DNA from: RYN-230 sp963718305
GTDB taxonomy: Bacteria > Actinomycetota > Actinomycetes > Streptosporangiales > Streptosporangiaceae
Assembly: GCA_963718305.1 (NCBI GenBank)
Contig: CAVQZG010000001.1
Coordinates: 806,001-870,000 of the forward strand
Reading direction: 5' to 3'
DNA: 64,000 bases
The position numbers and the translations under genes are program-made. Positions within the stretch are counted from its first letter, which is position 1. Each line of letters opens with the position of its first letter. The notes under the pieces were generated by a model. That model saw only the letters and a program-made list of their open reading frames with translations, was not told where the DNA came from and made no database searches. Shown here piece by piece: positions 20,873-29,065 of this stretch.

Positions 20873-21444
20873 CCCAGCTCAAATAGGCAATTTCGACCAC
20901 TCAACCGGCGAGTAACTGCCCTGGTGTGGGCAATCTGAGGGGCAAGATCCGCCCCTGGGATGGCTGCATGAGCAGCAGTCGCGTGAAGTTTGACCAGGTC
21001 GGGCCCACGAATAGCGCCTTTGTGGCCTGCAAGAGGTCACCAGTTGCGGCAAGGCGTGCTTCCGCGAAGACCAAACTCGCTGCAGGCTGCGGAACCCTCA
21101 TCAGGTGCCTGGTCCGCCAGGGGAGTGGTGGTGGTCGCCTGGGCGGAGGCCGCGGTCATACCCAGACCTTCGGCTCCGTGACCGGCCGGACGAGTCGCCC
21201 TTCTGCCGGGATGCGTTCCCTAAACCAGGTGCCGTCGGCTGGTGTGTCACGGACTGCGGTTGGGCCGATCCACGCCGCAGAATCAGCGAAGGTAGCCCTC
21301 GCCTAGGTTTCGGGTGTGCCACGTTCGGTGCTCGCGCCGGTCGCTGATCCTGGGCGGCCAGTAGTTGTAGTGCCCGCATGCATGACGGCGCGTATTGACC
21401 GGTTACCGTGGCGCAGGACCAGCCACGTTTCTCGAGGGGGCGCA
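20873..21444. other. Gene-free stretch beside tRNA-Ala
   Basis: No convincing gene is visible in these 570 bases, and in particular no integrase fragment. A short GCCTGCAAGAGGTCACC around 21025 resembles the tRNA anticodon-variable region but does not extend into a T-arm. Frames here have codon use unlike real genes of this genome. Confidence 0.5.
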
Positions 21445-22623
21445 ATGACTGCGAGACGGCGAACGTTTCTGGCGGGAGTGACACTGGCGCTGGCCGCCGG
21501 ACTTACCGTTCCTGCCGGCGCGGCGGCCACAGATGCAGGTGCCGCCCAGGTTGGTACGGGCCACGGTGCCGGAGGTGCGCTGGACCGGGCTCTGGCCCGC
21601 CTGGTCGGGCACGCCGATGGGCCGCCGGGAATCGTGGTGGTGGTGCAGCGGGGACGGCGGGCTGTGCTGCACCGGGCGGGCACCGCCAATGTGGCCACCG
21701 GAGCGCCGATCCGGCCGTTCGACTCGATGCGGCTGGCCAGCGTGTCGAAGGCGTTCAGCGGCGCGGTGGCTTTGTCGCTGGTCGCCGACGGCAAGCTGTC
21801 TTTGGGTGACACCGTGGGCAGGGTGCTGCCGGGCCTGCCCCGGGCCTGGTCCAAGGTGACGCTGCGGGAACTCTTGCAGCACACGAGCGGAGTCCCGGAC
21901 TACACCGGGACCAAGGCGTTCATTAAAGCCCTGCAGAAATCCCTGCTGAAGGCGCCTCCGCCGCGGGCCCTTCTCTCCTTCGCTCCGAAGAAGCTCAACT
22001 TCCGGCCGGGGTCAAAATATAAGTACTCGAATTCCGACAACATTATCGTGGGCCTGATGGCCGCGGCGGCCACCGGGAAGTCCTATGTACGCGAGCTGCG
22101 CCAGCGGGTATTCGGCCCGCTGCGCCTGCACCACACCAGCCTGCCGCGCGGTGCCGCGCTGCCCGCCCCGTACATCCACGGCTACGACGTGGCCCCGCCG
22201 CAGCCTCCGACAGACGTCAGTCACCTGTTCGCTGCCGGGTGGGCGTGGGCATCGGGCGGAATCGTCTCCACTCCGCGCGATGCCAACACCTTCATACGGG
22301 CGTATGTGCGCGGAGCCACCACCAGCCCTTCGGCCCGCAGGGCACAGTTCACGTTCAGGGCCGGAAGCTCCGAGCCGCCCGGCCCGGGCAAGAACTCGGC
22401 GGGCCTGGCGATATTCCGCTACCAGACCCGGTGCGGAACGGTGTACGGACATACCGGAAGTATCACCGCCGGCTATACCCAGTTCGTGGCGGCCAGCAAG
22501 AACGGAAAACGATCAGTGGTGGTGTCTGTGAACGCGCAGATCACCCCGGACAACCACCCGGCCAGGTTCAGGGAACTGCGGCAGATCGACACGCTCGCCG
22601 TCTGTGCAGCGCTCGCCCGGTGA
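21445..22623 (+). CDS. Exported serine hydrolase, beta-lactamase / D-Ala-D-Ala carboxypeptidase family
   Basis: ATG 21445 is chosen: GAGGGGG lies five bases upstream and the protein then opens with MTARRRTFLAGVTLALAAG, a signal peptide with a hydrophobic core and an AxA-like cleavage region. The 392-aa protein shows the class C motifs: SxxK as SVSK, YxN as YSN, and HTG as GHTGS. Such enzymes act outside the membrane on D-Ala-D-Ala peptides or esters; whether it hydrolyses beta-lactams cannot be told. It is the first gene after the tRNA and so the first cargo gene of the possible island. Intact. Confidence 0.88.
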   Translation: MTARRRTFLAGVTLALAAGLTVPAGAAATDAGAAQVGTGHGAGGALDRALARLVGHADGPPGIVVVVQRGRRAVLHRAGTANVATGAPIRPFDSMRLASVSKAFSGAVALSLVADGKLSLGDTVGRVLPGLPRAWSKVTLRELLQHTSGVPDYTGTKAFIKALQKSLLKAPPPRALLSFAPKKLNFRPGSKYKYSNSDNIIVGLMAAAATGKSYVRELRQRVFGPLRLHHTSLPRGAALPAPYIHGYDVAPPQPPTDVSHLFAAGWAWASGGIVSTPRDANTFIRAYVRGATTSPSARRAQFTFRAGSSEPPGPGKNSAGLAIFRYQTRCGTVYGHTGSITAGYTQFVAASKNGKRSVVVSVNAQITPDNHPARFRELRQIDTLAVCAALAR

Positions 22624-22695
22624 CCTACCGCCGTAGCAGGTGACGTGTGCCCGGCCGGCGCTTTCCCCGGGGCCTTGATCTCGCAGACTGGGCCA

Positions 22696-22740
22696 GTGAC
22701 CGACCGGCTGCGGATGCGCGAGATCGACAATGAGGAGGGC
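22696..22740 (+). pseudogene. Tiny N-terminal remnant of an IS630-type transposase
   Basis: GTG 22696 opens the peptide MTDRLRMREIDNEEG, which strongly resembles the start of actinobacterial IS630-family transposases. Similarity stops after about 15 codons. The rest of the 330-base gap between the hydrolase and the next gene shows nothing I recognise. Confidence 0.4.
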
Positions 22741-22954
22741 CCGACGCGCGCTGCCAGCAGTTCCCCGTGTACCGTCCATCCAGGCTCTGGCATGCACTCG
22801 ACCAGGCCAGGATCCGCATAACCATACGCATCCGTCAGATGCGCAAACGCACGGATCTGCCGCGGACCGAGCGTTCACTGTCGCCCAGTTCTCGGGCGGC
22901 GTTCCATGACGGAGATGACCGTGATGCTGGCCCTGACGGTGCCGCGGCCGGGGT

Positions 22955-23641
22955 TTATCCGAGGAGGGGGAGCCGCGGGTCGGCGTGCGGTGCGCGGCCG
23001 GATGCGGCGCGGACCCAGACGAGATCCTCGGTAAGGTCGGCCGGGCGGCCCGGCACCGTCAGCCGGGCGAGCAGTTCGTCGAGAAGGGCGGCGGTCATCG
23101 CCACCCCCTCGGGTGTGGCGATGGGGTCGTGGCCCAGCGCGTCGGTGAGGTCCAGGCCGTGCACGACCGCCTCGACCATCCGGCTGGGCACGAACTCACC
23201 CAGCCGCATGAGCGTCTCGTCGCCGTCATCGAACTCGAATCGCCCGACCATATCCGGGGAGGCCGCCCGGGCCTCGGCGATGGTGCGGGTGAAGGTGCTG
23301 GCGAGCACGTCAGCCATCTGCCCCGGCGACTTGCCCTCCACCATGGTGTAGGCGTAGTCGTAGAAGACCGGGGCGACCTGCGCGCGGGGGAAGATGAAAA
23401 AACTGACCCGGTCCCGGCCCACCTGGCCGTCCTGCTGGCTGGCGATGAGCATCCGGGTCACGCCGATCGCGATGTCAAGGTGGCCCGCGAGCTCGAAGAT
23501 GGTCCACGGTGGCAGCGTCCCGCCGGGTGGCTGCAGCAGGGTGGGCCGGCGCCAGTCGCTGTCGGCCAGCCCGCGGAACGCCCGCTCCAGCTGCACCAGC
23601 TCGGCCTCGAGCAGCTGCACATCGGTGAGGTAGTCACTCAT
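22955..23641 (-). CDS. DinB/maleylpyruvate isomerase-like protein (TIGR03083-type)
   Basis: The 228-aa protein has the four-helix DinB-like arrangement: an N-terminal helix (LLEAELVQLERAFRGLADSDW), then WTIFELAGHLDIAIG with the conserved His, then MVEAVVHGLDLTDALG with the second His region. These His residues bind metal in mycothiol-dependent maleylpyruvate isomerases and their relatives. The C-terminal segment is short. The substrate is unknown. No operon partner lies on this strand. Confidence 0.75.
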   Translation of the reverse strand: MSDYLTDVQLLEAELVQLERAFRGLADSDWRRPTLLQPPGGTLPPWTIFELAGHLDIAIGVTRMLIASQQDGQVGRDRVSFFIFPRAQVAPVFYDYAYTMVEGKSPGQMADVLASTFTRTIAEARAASPDMVGRFEFDDGDETLMRLGEFVPSRMVEAVVHGLDLTDALGHDPIATPEGVAMTAALLDELLARLTVPGRPADLTEDLVWVRAASGRAPHADPRLPLLG

Positions 23642-23867
23642 CTCGCGGCCTCCGTGGGGTCGCGTCCGCCAGCCTCAGCGCATGGGCGGCACCGTGACGA
23701 TCCGGGTTGACTCTAGGCGCTGACCGGCTCAATGGCGTTTTACTTCTCCCGGTGCCCGCCTCCGGTGGTGCGGTGGCCCGCAGCGCTGGCGTCTGCGGGC
23801 CGGGTTGCGCCCGCCATCGCACGGCCGGCCGGGAACTGCGGGCCGACCCGCAGGGTCACAGCCTGCC

Positions 23868-24195
23868 GATAGATGAGGCGAAAGAGAACGAGCGCAGAGG
23901 ATAGAAGCCCAGGTGAGGTCCTCTGCACGAGTTCTGGCACGCCACACGGTGCCGGGCGTGACCAGCCGGTGCCCCCGCAGCTGATGTGGCAGGAGCCGGA
24001 TTAGCGCGGCCAGCACTGCCCGGCCGGCCCAGTCCAGGCTCGGCCGGGCCTGGTGCGGCGCAGCACAGCGACCTCGTGCCGCAACACCAGCAATTCCGCG
24101 TTCTTGGACGCCGGTGAGCGGCCGAGCAGGACGAGCCAGCTGCAGAGCCGGGCGAAGATCAGATAGAGCAGGCGGAGGGACACGGGTGATCATCA
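23868..24195 (-). pseudogene. Two nested 5' remnants of rve-type IS transposases
   Basis: Reading on the minus strand from 24183, MSLRLLYLIFARLCSWLVLL...ELLVLRHEVAVLRR is the N terminus of the same transposase family found intact at 27949. It continues, with a frame break, to LRGHRLVTPGT at about 23950. There it is cut by another IS terminus (CCGTGTGGCGTGCCAGAACT, minus strand, 23930-23949), which leads into the first codons of a second copy ending near 23868. Only ends and first codons remain, so neither can move. Confidence 0.7.
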
Positions 24196-24301
24196 TGCCC
24201 GCCAGCGTCCGCCCATCGTCGCAGGTCACAGGAATGAGCCGACTTTTGGAACCCGGCAGGGGTGCACCTGGCCAGTCCGCCACGCCCCGCACCTATCGGC
24301 A

Positions 24302-24761
24302 TCATCGGCCAATATTCTGAGCACCGGGGCGGGTCTCGTTGGGGAGAAGAACCTCATGCACCGTCCAGACGTCGCAGCGACTGATGCGGAAGTCGCTGCC
24401 GTCATGGTGGAGCGCCCACGTCTGCCGGATATAGCGGTCGAACACGTGAATTGGCTTGCCGGTGTCGCGCCCAGCATCGTCATCAAACTGCTCGCCGACA
24501 AGGCGGAGCAGCACGTCGAACCCGCCACCCCATTCCGAAGCTGCCTGCGACAGCCAGGTCGAGAACCTCGTGGTGGTCCCACGGACAATGGGCTCGCCAT
24601 TCGGCGTACCAACTGCGGAACTCCTCAGCCGTTCGGCTGTCGCCGAACACGAAGTTGGTGTCGAAATGTTCCAGGAAGAACTCGGCGGGCCGGAGACGCT
24701 CGAATGCGGCATACCAATGGTGCACAAATCCACGCACGTCATTGTCGTTGACCGCAAGCAC
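24302..24761 (-). pseudogene. SnoaL-like (NTF2 fold) protein, frame-broken
   Basis: From GTG 24761 the minus strand reads VNDNDVRGFVHHWYAAF...FLEHFDTNFVFGDSRTAEEF...WDHHEVLDLAVA, then the coherent sequence switches frame near 24525-24565 and continues GGFDVLLRLVGEQFDDDAG...KPIHVFDRYIRQTWALHHDGSDFRISRCDVWTVHEV to a stop at 24302. Joined, it is a typical SnoaL-like domain of about 150 aa. A single indel separates the halves. It may be intact in the organism if the indel is an error. Confidence 0.55.
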
Positions 24762-25240
24762 GTCGATGGGCCGCCAGCGCAAAACCTCAGAGAGCCGTTC
24801 CGCGCTCGGGCGGGGGCCATCGTCTGGGCTGCCGGACGTCGCGTAAGACAATGTTCCCTCCAAACTCGGATGGGCTACACCCGATACTCCTCGCCCATCA
24901 TCGTAAAGTAAACACCAGGTCCTATCATTAGCCTCGATTCTCGGTTCCCATGGGCCGACTCGGCCGCTACCTGTCGCGTCGATGTCGGCGGCGGTGTTCG
25001 ACACGCCCAGGGACTGCCGGCAGGCACCACGCTCAGCAGTCCGGCCACGATCCTCAACGCGTAGCCGGGGACCGGGATATACCCAAGATTGAGTGGATCT
25101 CCCTCCCAGCGATCCTTGATCGCTAGGAGCTGAGCACAAACAGCCATGCGCCTGCAAACAACAGAGGCAAGCACACGTCGGGTACAAGACCCTCCCAAGT
25201 GAGCCGGGTCCTGACACCCCACTCTTGGCTGGAATCATAG
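24762..25240. other. Gene-free stretch
   Basis: I see no supported gene in these 480 bases. Long frames exist on the minus strand but lack family resemblance. GC falls towards 25.2 kb, where the small-protein cluster begins. Confidence 0.4.
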
Positions 25241-25522
25241 CTATCCTGGTAGTTGCGCCATACGGCGTGCTTGGCTCTCAAGACTTGCCAGTATTCCAAA
25301 CAAGATGAGTATCGACATTACCATTCCGCTCCAAGCGATTACCGTCGGGAAATTTCCGACAGTTTTTGCGGAGCTCCGTGTAAGTGTTATACCGTAGGCG
25401 GCGAATAGGATAGCCTGGGTGGAAAGCAGCCATGTTATCCTTCGGTTTATGAGGTCATGTTCGAACGTCAGCCTTTTCCAATATTCCTGGTAGGCTGGCA
25501 GGTCGGGAGGTGATGTACTCAT
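25241..25522 (-). CDS. Small membrane protein, two transmembrane helices
   Basis: The start is ATG 25522, with AGGAG upstream, overlapping the stop of the preceding gene as ATGA. The 93-aa product has a hydrophilic N terminus (YQEYWKRLTFEHDLINRR), a first helix (ITWLLSTQAILFAAYGITL), a polar turn and a second helix (VIAWSGMVMSILILFGILA), then a short charged tail. I do not recognise the family. It is the last gene of a four-frame minus-strand cluster whose GC is visibly lower than the surroundings. The overlap with its neighbour implies joint translation. Confidence 0.65.
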   Translation of the reverse strand: MSTSPPDLPAYQEYWKRLTFEHDLINRRITWLLSTQAILFAAYGITLTRSSAKTVGNFPTVIAWSGMVMSILILFGILASLESQARRMAQLPG

Positions 25523-25746
25523 GGGGACTCCTGTGCTCGCGTGGCCACGTAGTGGCGCTGACCCATTATCGCAGCAATGGCTGCGAGCACGCCGAATCCT
25601 GCTACCAATGCCCACTCCAGGCTTCCGTTCCCAACGTCTGGGTCAACGCGGAATACCACCTCGATCCAGTTCGGTGCGGCTGCTGTCTGCACGGTAAGAA
25701 TGGCAAAGAAGCCCGCGAGGGCAAGCTCAAGCCGCCAACGAGTCAT
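25519..25746 (-). CDS. Small membrane protein, two transmembrane helices
   Basis: 75 aa from ATG 25746. Two hydrophobic stretches (LELALAGFFAILTVQTAAA and WALVAGFGVLAAIAAIMG) flank a short segment with acidic residues (IEVVFRVDPDVGNG). The first could also serve as a signal peptide. The stop overlaps the next gene's start by ATGA. No family recognised; the pairing of two small two-helix proteins hints at a membrane complex, which is inference from context only. Confidence 0.6.
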   Translation of the reverse strand: MTRWRLELALAGFFAILTVQTAAAPNWIEVVFRVDPDVGNGSLEWALVAGFGVLAAIAAIMGQRHYVATRAQESP

Positions 25747-25788
25747 GTCACGCCATCCCCCAGTAGTTGGTCAGTGGTCACACAGAAC

Positions 25789-26055
25789 TTATCTCTCGGC
25801 ATTCTTAGCCGGATTCTGCGGGGCTACAAGGCTGAAGCGCTCCCATTCAAGCTTCACTGTCCCGAACAAGGGGAACGGTTGAGAGGCGTCCGTCGGCGCG
25901 CTTACCGGACGCAGATCGGCAACTGGCACACGGGTAGCGCGCCTCAGCACAGGAGCCTTAGGGCCTTCGTACTTCGTGCTCTTGATTCCCCTATCCAGGA
26001 TGATCGGAGCCGCCGGCCCAGCGAGGATCGAGGCAAAAATAACCAGTGCGATCAG
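25789..26055 (-). CDS. Candidate 88-aa membrane-anchored protein with a non-standard start
   Basis: An 88-codon frame with plausible codon use fills the gap between the 343-aa gene and the next small gene. It opens with a hydrophobic helix (LIALVIFASILAGPAAPIIL), followed by a basic segment (RGIKSTKYEGPKAPVLRR) and ends EWERFSLVAPQNPAKNAER. There is no ATG, GTG or TTG before the helix. A CTG at 26055-26053 overlaps the upstream stop as CTGA, with GGAGAGG directly before it. Either CTG is used, or translation reaches this frame by coupling, or the only standard start (a GTG inside) gives a 52-aa product without the helix. Confidence 0.4.
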   Translation of the reverse strand: MIALVIFASILAGPAAPIILDRGIKSTKYEGPKAPVLRRATRVPVADLRPVSAPTDASQPFPLFGTVKLEWERFSLVAPQNPAKNAER

Positions 26056-27083
26056 ACCTCTCCAGCAGTCTTGTCCATCGCTTCAAGCTCATCCAGGGTT
26101 ACGGTGTACTGCGTCGTCCTCGGCTTCGGTGGTGGCACGTAACCGGCCTCGTTCAACACGATCACAACCCGCACCGACTCACCGTCGTTACCCCTCAGGA
26201 CCTGGAAGGCGATACTGTCGTCACGTCGGGTAAAACTGAACTCGACCATCAGCTTGTCACGAGGATCGGCTCTTCCTCTCGGCGGCCTCACCTTGAAGGT
26301 CACGATGTTCAGTCCCCTGAACGGCATATCCAGCAGGCGAGGGTGAGCCTCGACCTGCGTTGACAGCGGAATGACCGGGCTGAGCACCTTCGCGAGCTCT
26401 TTGAGCAGATGTTCAAACAAGCCACCGTCACCGAATTCCTGGCTAACCAGGTAGGGGCGGGTGATGATTTGAACAGTGGTCGCATCGTCCGCGCCAGTCC
26501 GTACATTTGCCTGCTGCTGGCTGCGAGTCGGCCGTGCTGTCGCCATAATCAGCGGAGGATGGATCTCAGTGTGGAAGTCGTCATGTCCAGAATCCACAAT
26601 CCAACGACCCCACAAGGCCACCCGGTCGCCCTCTTTGCCCTGGAACTGAGCTGGAACCAGTTTGGAGTCACATTCCATCCCGATCACGCCCGGAACATTC
26701 ATGTTGAACTTTTCGTTCGCCCGGGCAGTGGCGTCCTTATAGCCTCCGGTCATCGAAGGTGCGAGCAGCCCAAAGTAAGGTTCGTCTGGCGCCACGTAAA
26801 ACTCGAAATCATTTCCGAACGGGTGCAGGAATGGATTATCGCTGCCCGAGGTATCCGGGCTTATCACGGTGCCGCTCAAACCGGTCAGCGGTTGATCGTA
26901 CTGGCTGCTGGGGTCATGAATGGATACCCAGTCATACTTGTAAGCACCCGGTGTTAGGAAAGTCTTTCCGCCCACGAGCCTCTTCGGCCAATCCTTCCGG
27001 TGATCGATCGGAGACCGCTCGTGATTAACATAATCAGTATCCAGAATGGGTCCTGACGGACCTGCGGGCAGCGGAAAACTCAA
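26052..27083 (-). CDS. 343-aa protein of unknown family with a His-rich motif
   Basis: TTG start at 27083 with GAGGGG five bases upstream. The 343-aa product has no membrane segment and no signal peptide. It is notable for WIVDSGHDDFHTEIHPP around residues 160-177, where three His and several acids (H167, D168, D169, H171, E173, H175) are arranged like a metal site. The C-terminal third carries a beta-rich VTFKVRPPRG...LMVEFSFTRRDDSIAFQVL and VVIVLNEAGYV. I do not know the family. It is first in the low-GC minus-strand cluster and its stop overlaps the next candidate frame. The role is unknown; a catalytic metal protein acting with small membrane partners is one possibility. Confidence 0.7.
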   Translation of the reverse strand: MSFPLPAGPSGPILDTDYVNHERSPIDHRKDWPKRLVGGKTFLTPGAYKYDWVSIHDPSSQYDQPLTGLSGTVISPDTSGSDNPFLHPFGNDFEFYVAPDEPYFGLLAPSMTGGYKDATARANEKFNMNVPGVIGMECDSKLVPAQFQGKEGDRVALWGRWIVDSGHDDFHTEIHPPLIMATARPTRSQQQANVRTGADDATTVQIITRPYLVSQEFGDGGLFEHLLKELAKVLSPVIPLSTQVEAHPRLLDMPFRGLNIVTFKVRPPRGRADPRDKLMVEFSFTRRDDSIAFQVLRGNDGESVRVVIVLNEAGYVPPPKPRTTQYTVTLDELEAMDKTAGEV

Positions 27084-27507
27084 GACGACCCCTCAGTTGC
27101 CGACATCGGCCATGTGCCCGTTGTGCACTCTCCAGTACCGAGGTATGTCTCCCCACATACTCATCCTGAGGCCAACGTCAGTGCAGGAGCAGGACTAGCC
27201 CACGCGTATGCAGGGGCTGTGTGGACCATGTGTAGATCGCATGGACCGTGTACAGGTTCGCCCGCTTAGCCTCGATCCACGCGTGTCACGAACGGCGAGA
27301 GGAGCTTGATGTAGGTAGAGCTTCTTGAAGCGGTGCTGCGTAAGAGATGAGGGTTTGGCCCCTCGGTGTCCCCGGACGCTCAGTTTGATGATGGCGGCGT
27401 CATTGAGGGTGAGGACGAAGGTGCATTGAAAGGCCCCGCCGGTGGTCTCCCGGCGGGTGTCCCGCTCGAAAATAGGATCTGGCAGGTGACCTGCAGGTCT
27501 TCCGGGC
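27084..27507. other. Gene-free stretch before IS cluster
   Basis: Nothing coding is supported here. It should hold the promoter of the minus-strand cluster near its right-hand start at 27083, and the outer end of the old IS copy that follows. Confidence 0.4.
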
Positions 27508-27889
27508 GTCAGGCGGCGCGGGCGTATTCGTTGATCAGGCCGTTCAGGACGGGTTTTCGGCGGATTTGCCGTCTGCCGATGTCGGTCACAGTCGCGGGGT
27601 GAGCGTCACGTTCGTCGGCGGGGACGCGCTGGGCGATGGCCTGATGCGGCCGGGCCATGTTGTAATGCGCCTGGTAGTCGGTCAGGACGGCACGCAGGTG
27701 TCGTCTCGCCGAGAATCAGCACGCGGTCCAGAAGCTCCCGGCGCAGGGTGCCGACCAGGCGCTCGCAGATCGCGTTCATCCGCGGCGCCTGGACCGCGGT
27801 GCGCAGGATCCTCGCGCCAGTGGCCTCGAAGACGGCGTCGAACGAGGCGGTGAAGTTCGAGCCGCGGTCGCGTATCAGGAACCTGATGT
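27508..27889 (-). pseudogene. C-terminal half of an old rve-type transposase
   Basis: On the minus strand, IRFLIRDRGSNFTASFDAVF...MNAICERLVGTLRRELLDRVLI is the second Asp and Glu region of an integrase-core transposase. After a frame break the tail ends in a GLINEYARAA-like sequence near 27508. It is cut at 27890 by an intact IS. The matching N-terminal piece lies at 30398-30569, beyond two later insertions; the middle is missing. Confidence 0.75.
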
Positions 27890-29065
27890 CCTGTGAGGTG
27901 CCAGAACTTACGCAGAGCATCTGACCTGGGCTTCTACCCTCGGCGCTCGTGCTCGTTCGCCTCGTCTATCTGCTCATGGTCCGGTTGTTCGGCTGGCTGG
28001 CGCTGCTCGCGCGGAGTGAAACCTCGAAGGATACGGAGATCTTGATGCTCCGGCACGAGGTCGCCGTCCTGCGCCGTCAGGTCGCCCGCCCAGCGCCAGA
28101 CTGGGCCGACCGTGCTGTGATCGCCGCGCTGGCGCGGCTACTGCCCAGCCCTCTTCGGCTGCACCGGATCGTGACGCCCGGTACGCTGCTCACCTGGCAC
28201 CGGCGGCTGGTCCAGAACAAATGGACCTACCCGAAAACCACAGGACGCCCGCCGATCCCGGAGGGGATCCGCGCGCTGGTCCAGCAGTTGGCCAGACAGA
28301 ACCCCCGGTGGGGGCACCGGCGCATCCAGGGCGAACTCGTCGGCCTGGGCCACCGTGTTGGCGCGGGGACGATCCGCCGGATTCTGGCCGCCGCCGGACT
28401 GACGCCAGCGCCACGCCGGGCGTCACCGACCTGGCGGCAGTTCCTGGCCTCCCAGGCGTCCGGGATCCTTTCATGCGACTTTCTGCACGTTGACACTGTG
28501 TTCCTGAAGCGCCTGTACGTCTTGTTCGTGATGGAGATCGAGACCCGGCGGGTGCACATCCTGGGCGTCACCGCTAACCCCACCGGAGCGTGGACCGCCC
28601 AGCAAGCCCGTAACCTGCTCATGGATCTGGGCGAACGCGCTGGCCGCTTCAAATTCCTGATCCGCGACCGCGACAGCAAATTCACGGCGGCGTTCGACGA
28701 GGTATTCGCCGGCAACGGCTTGCGGATCATCAAGACTCCGGTCCGGTCGCCCCGGGCGAACTCTTTCGCGGAGCGGTATGTGGGGACGCTACGCCGCGAG
28801 TGCCTCGACCACCTGCTGATCCACGGCGAACAGCACCTTCGGCAGATCCTGGCCGAATACGCGCAGCATTACAACGATCATCGGCCCCACCAGTCGCGGG
28901 AACAAAGACCTCCGCTGCACGAGCCCGGCCAGGCGATCGATGTGACCGCCCGGATCGAGCGCAGGCAAGCCGTCCAAGGCCTGATCAGCGAGTACCGAAG
29001 AGCAGCCTAACAAGCGCAGAAAACACCAGCTCAGAACCCGTGTCCGAGTTTTGGCACGGCACAGG
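27890..29065 (+). mobile_element. Intact rve-type insertion sequence, copy 1
   Basis: This 1176-bp element has ends CCTGTGaGGTGCCAGAACT (left) and CCTGTGCCGTGCCAAAACT (right, complement), matching at all but a few positions. It carries one transposase gene and is inserted into the older transposase 27508-30639. A clear target duplication is not visible, partly because an ISAs1 element sits directly against its right end. Confidence 0.8.
27949..29010 (+). CDS. Transposase, integrase-core (rve) DDE family
   Basis: 353 aa, intact. A helix-turn-helix-like N-terminal region (EILMLRHEVAVLRRQV; WGHRRIQGELVGLGH) is followed by the rve domain with catalytic Asp in CDFLHVDTVFLKRLYV, Asp in IRDRDSKFTAAFD, and Glu in NSFAERYVGTLRREC. 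The same protein family is found at 44128-45210 and 55317-56392, and in fragments at 23.9, 27.5 and 30.5 kb. It resembles single-gene IS481/IS3-like elements common in actinobacteria; exact family not determined. It is flanked by matching terminal inverted repeats. Confidence 0.9.
   Translation: MLVRLVYLLMVRLFGWLALLARSETSKDTEILMLRHEVAVLRRQVARPAPDWADRAVIAALARLLPSPLRLHRIVTPGTLLTWHRRLVQNKWTYPKTTGRPPIPEGIRALVQQLARQNPRWGHRRIQGELVGLGHRVGAGTIRRILAAAGLTPAPRRASPTWRQFLASQASGILSCDFLHVDTVFLKRLYVLFVMEIETRRVHILGVTANPTGAWTAQQARNLLMDLGERAGRFKFLIRDRDSKFTAAFDEVFAGNGLRIIKTPVRSPRANSFAERYVGTLRRECLDHLLIHGEQHLRQILAEYAQHYNDHRPHQSREQRPPLHEPGQAIDVTARIERRQAVQGLISEYRRAA

Noticed and set aside
21019..21060. tRNA-like sequence near the tRNA-Ala gene
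   Set aside because: Only a GCAAGAGGTCACC word is shared; no T-loop or acceptor stem follows.
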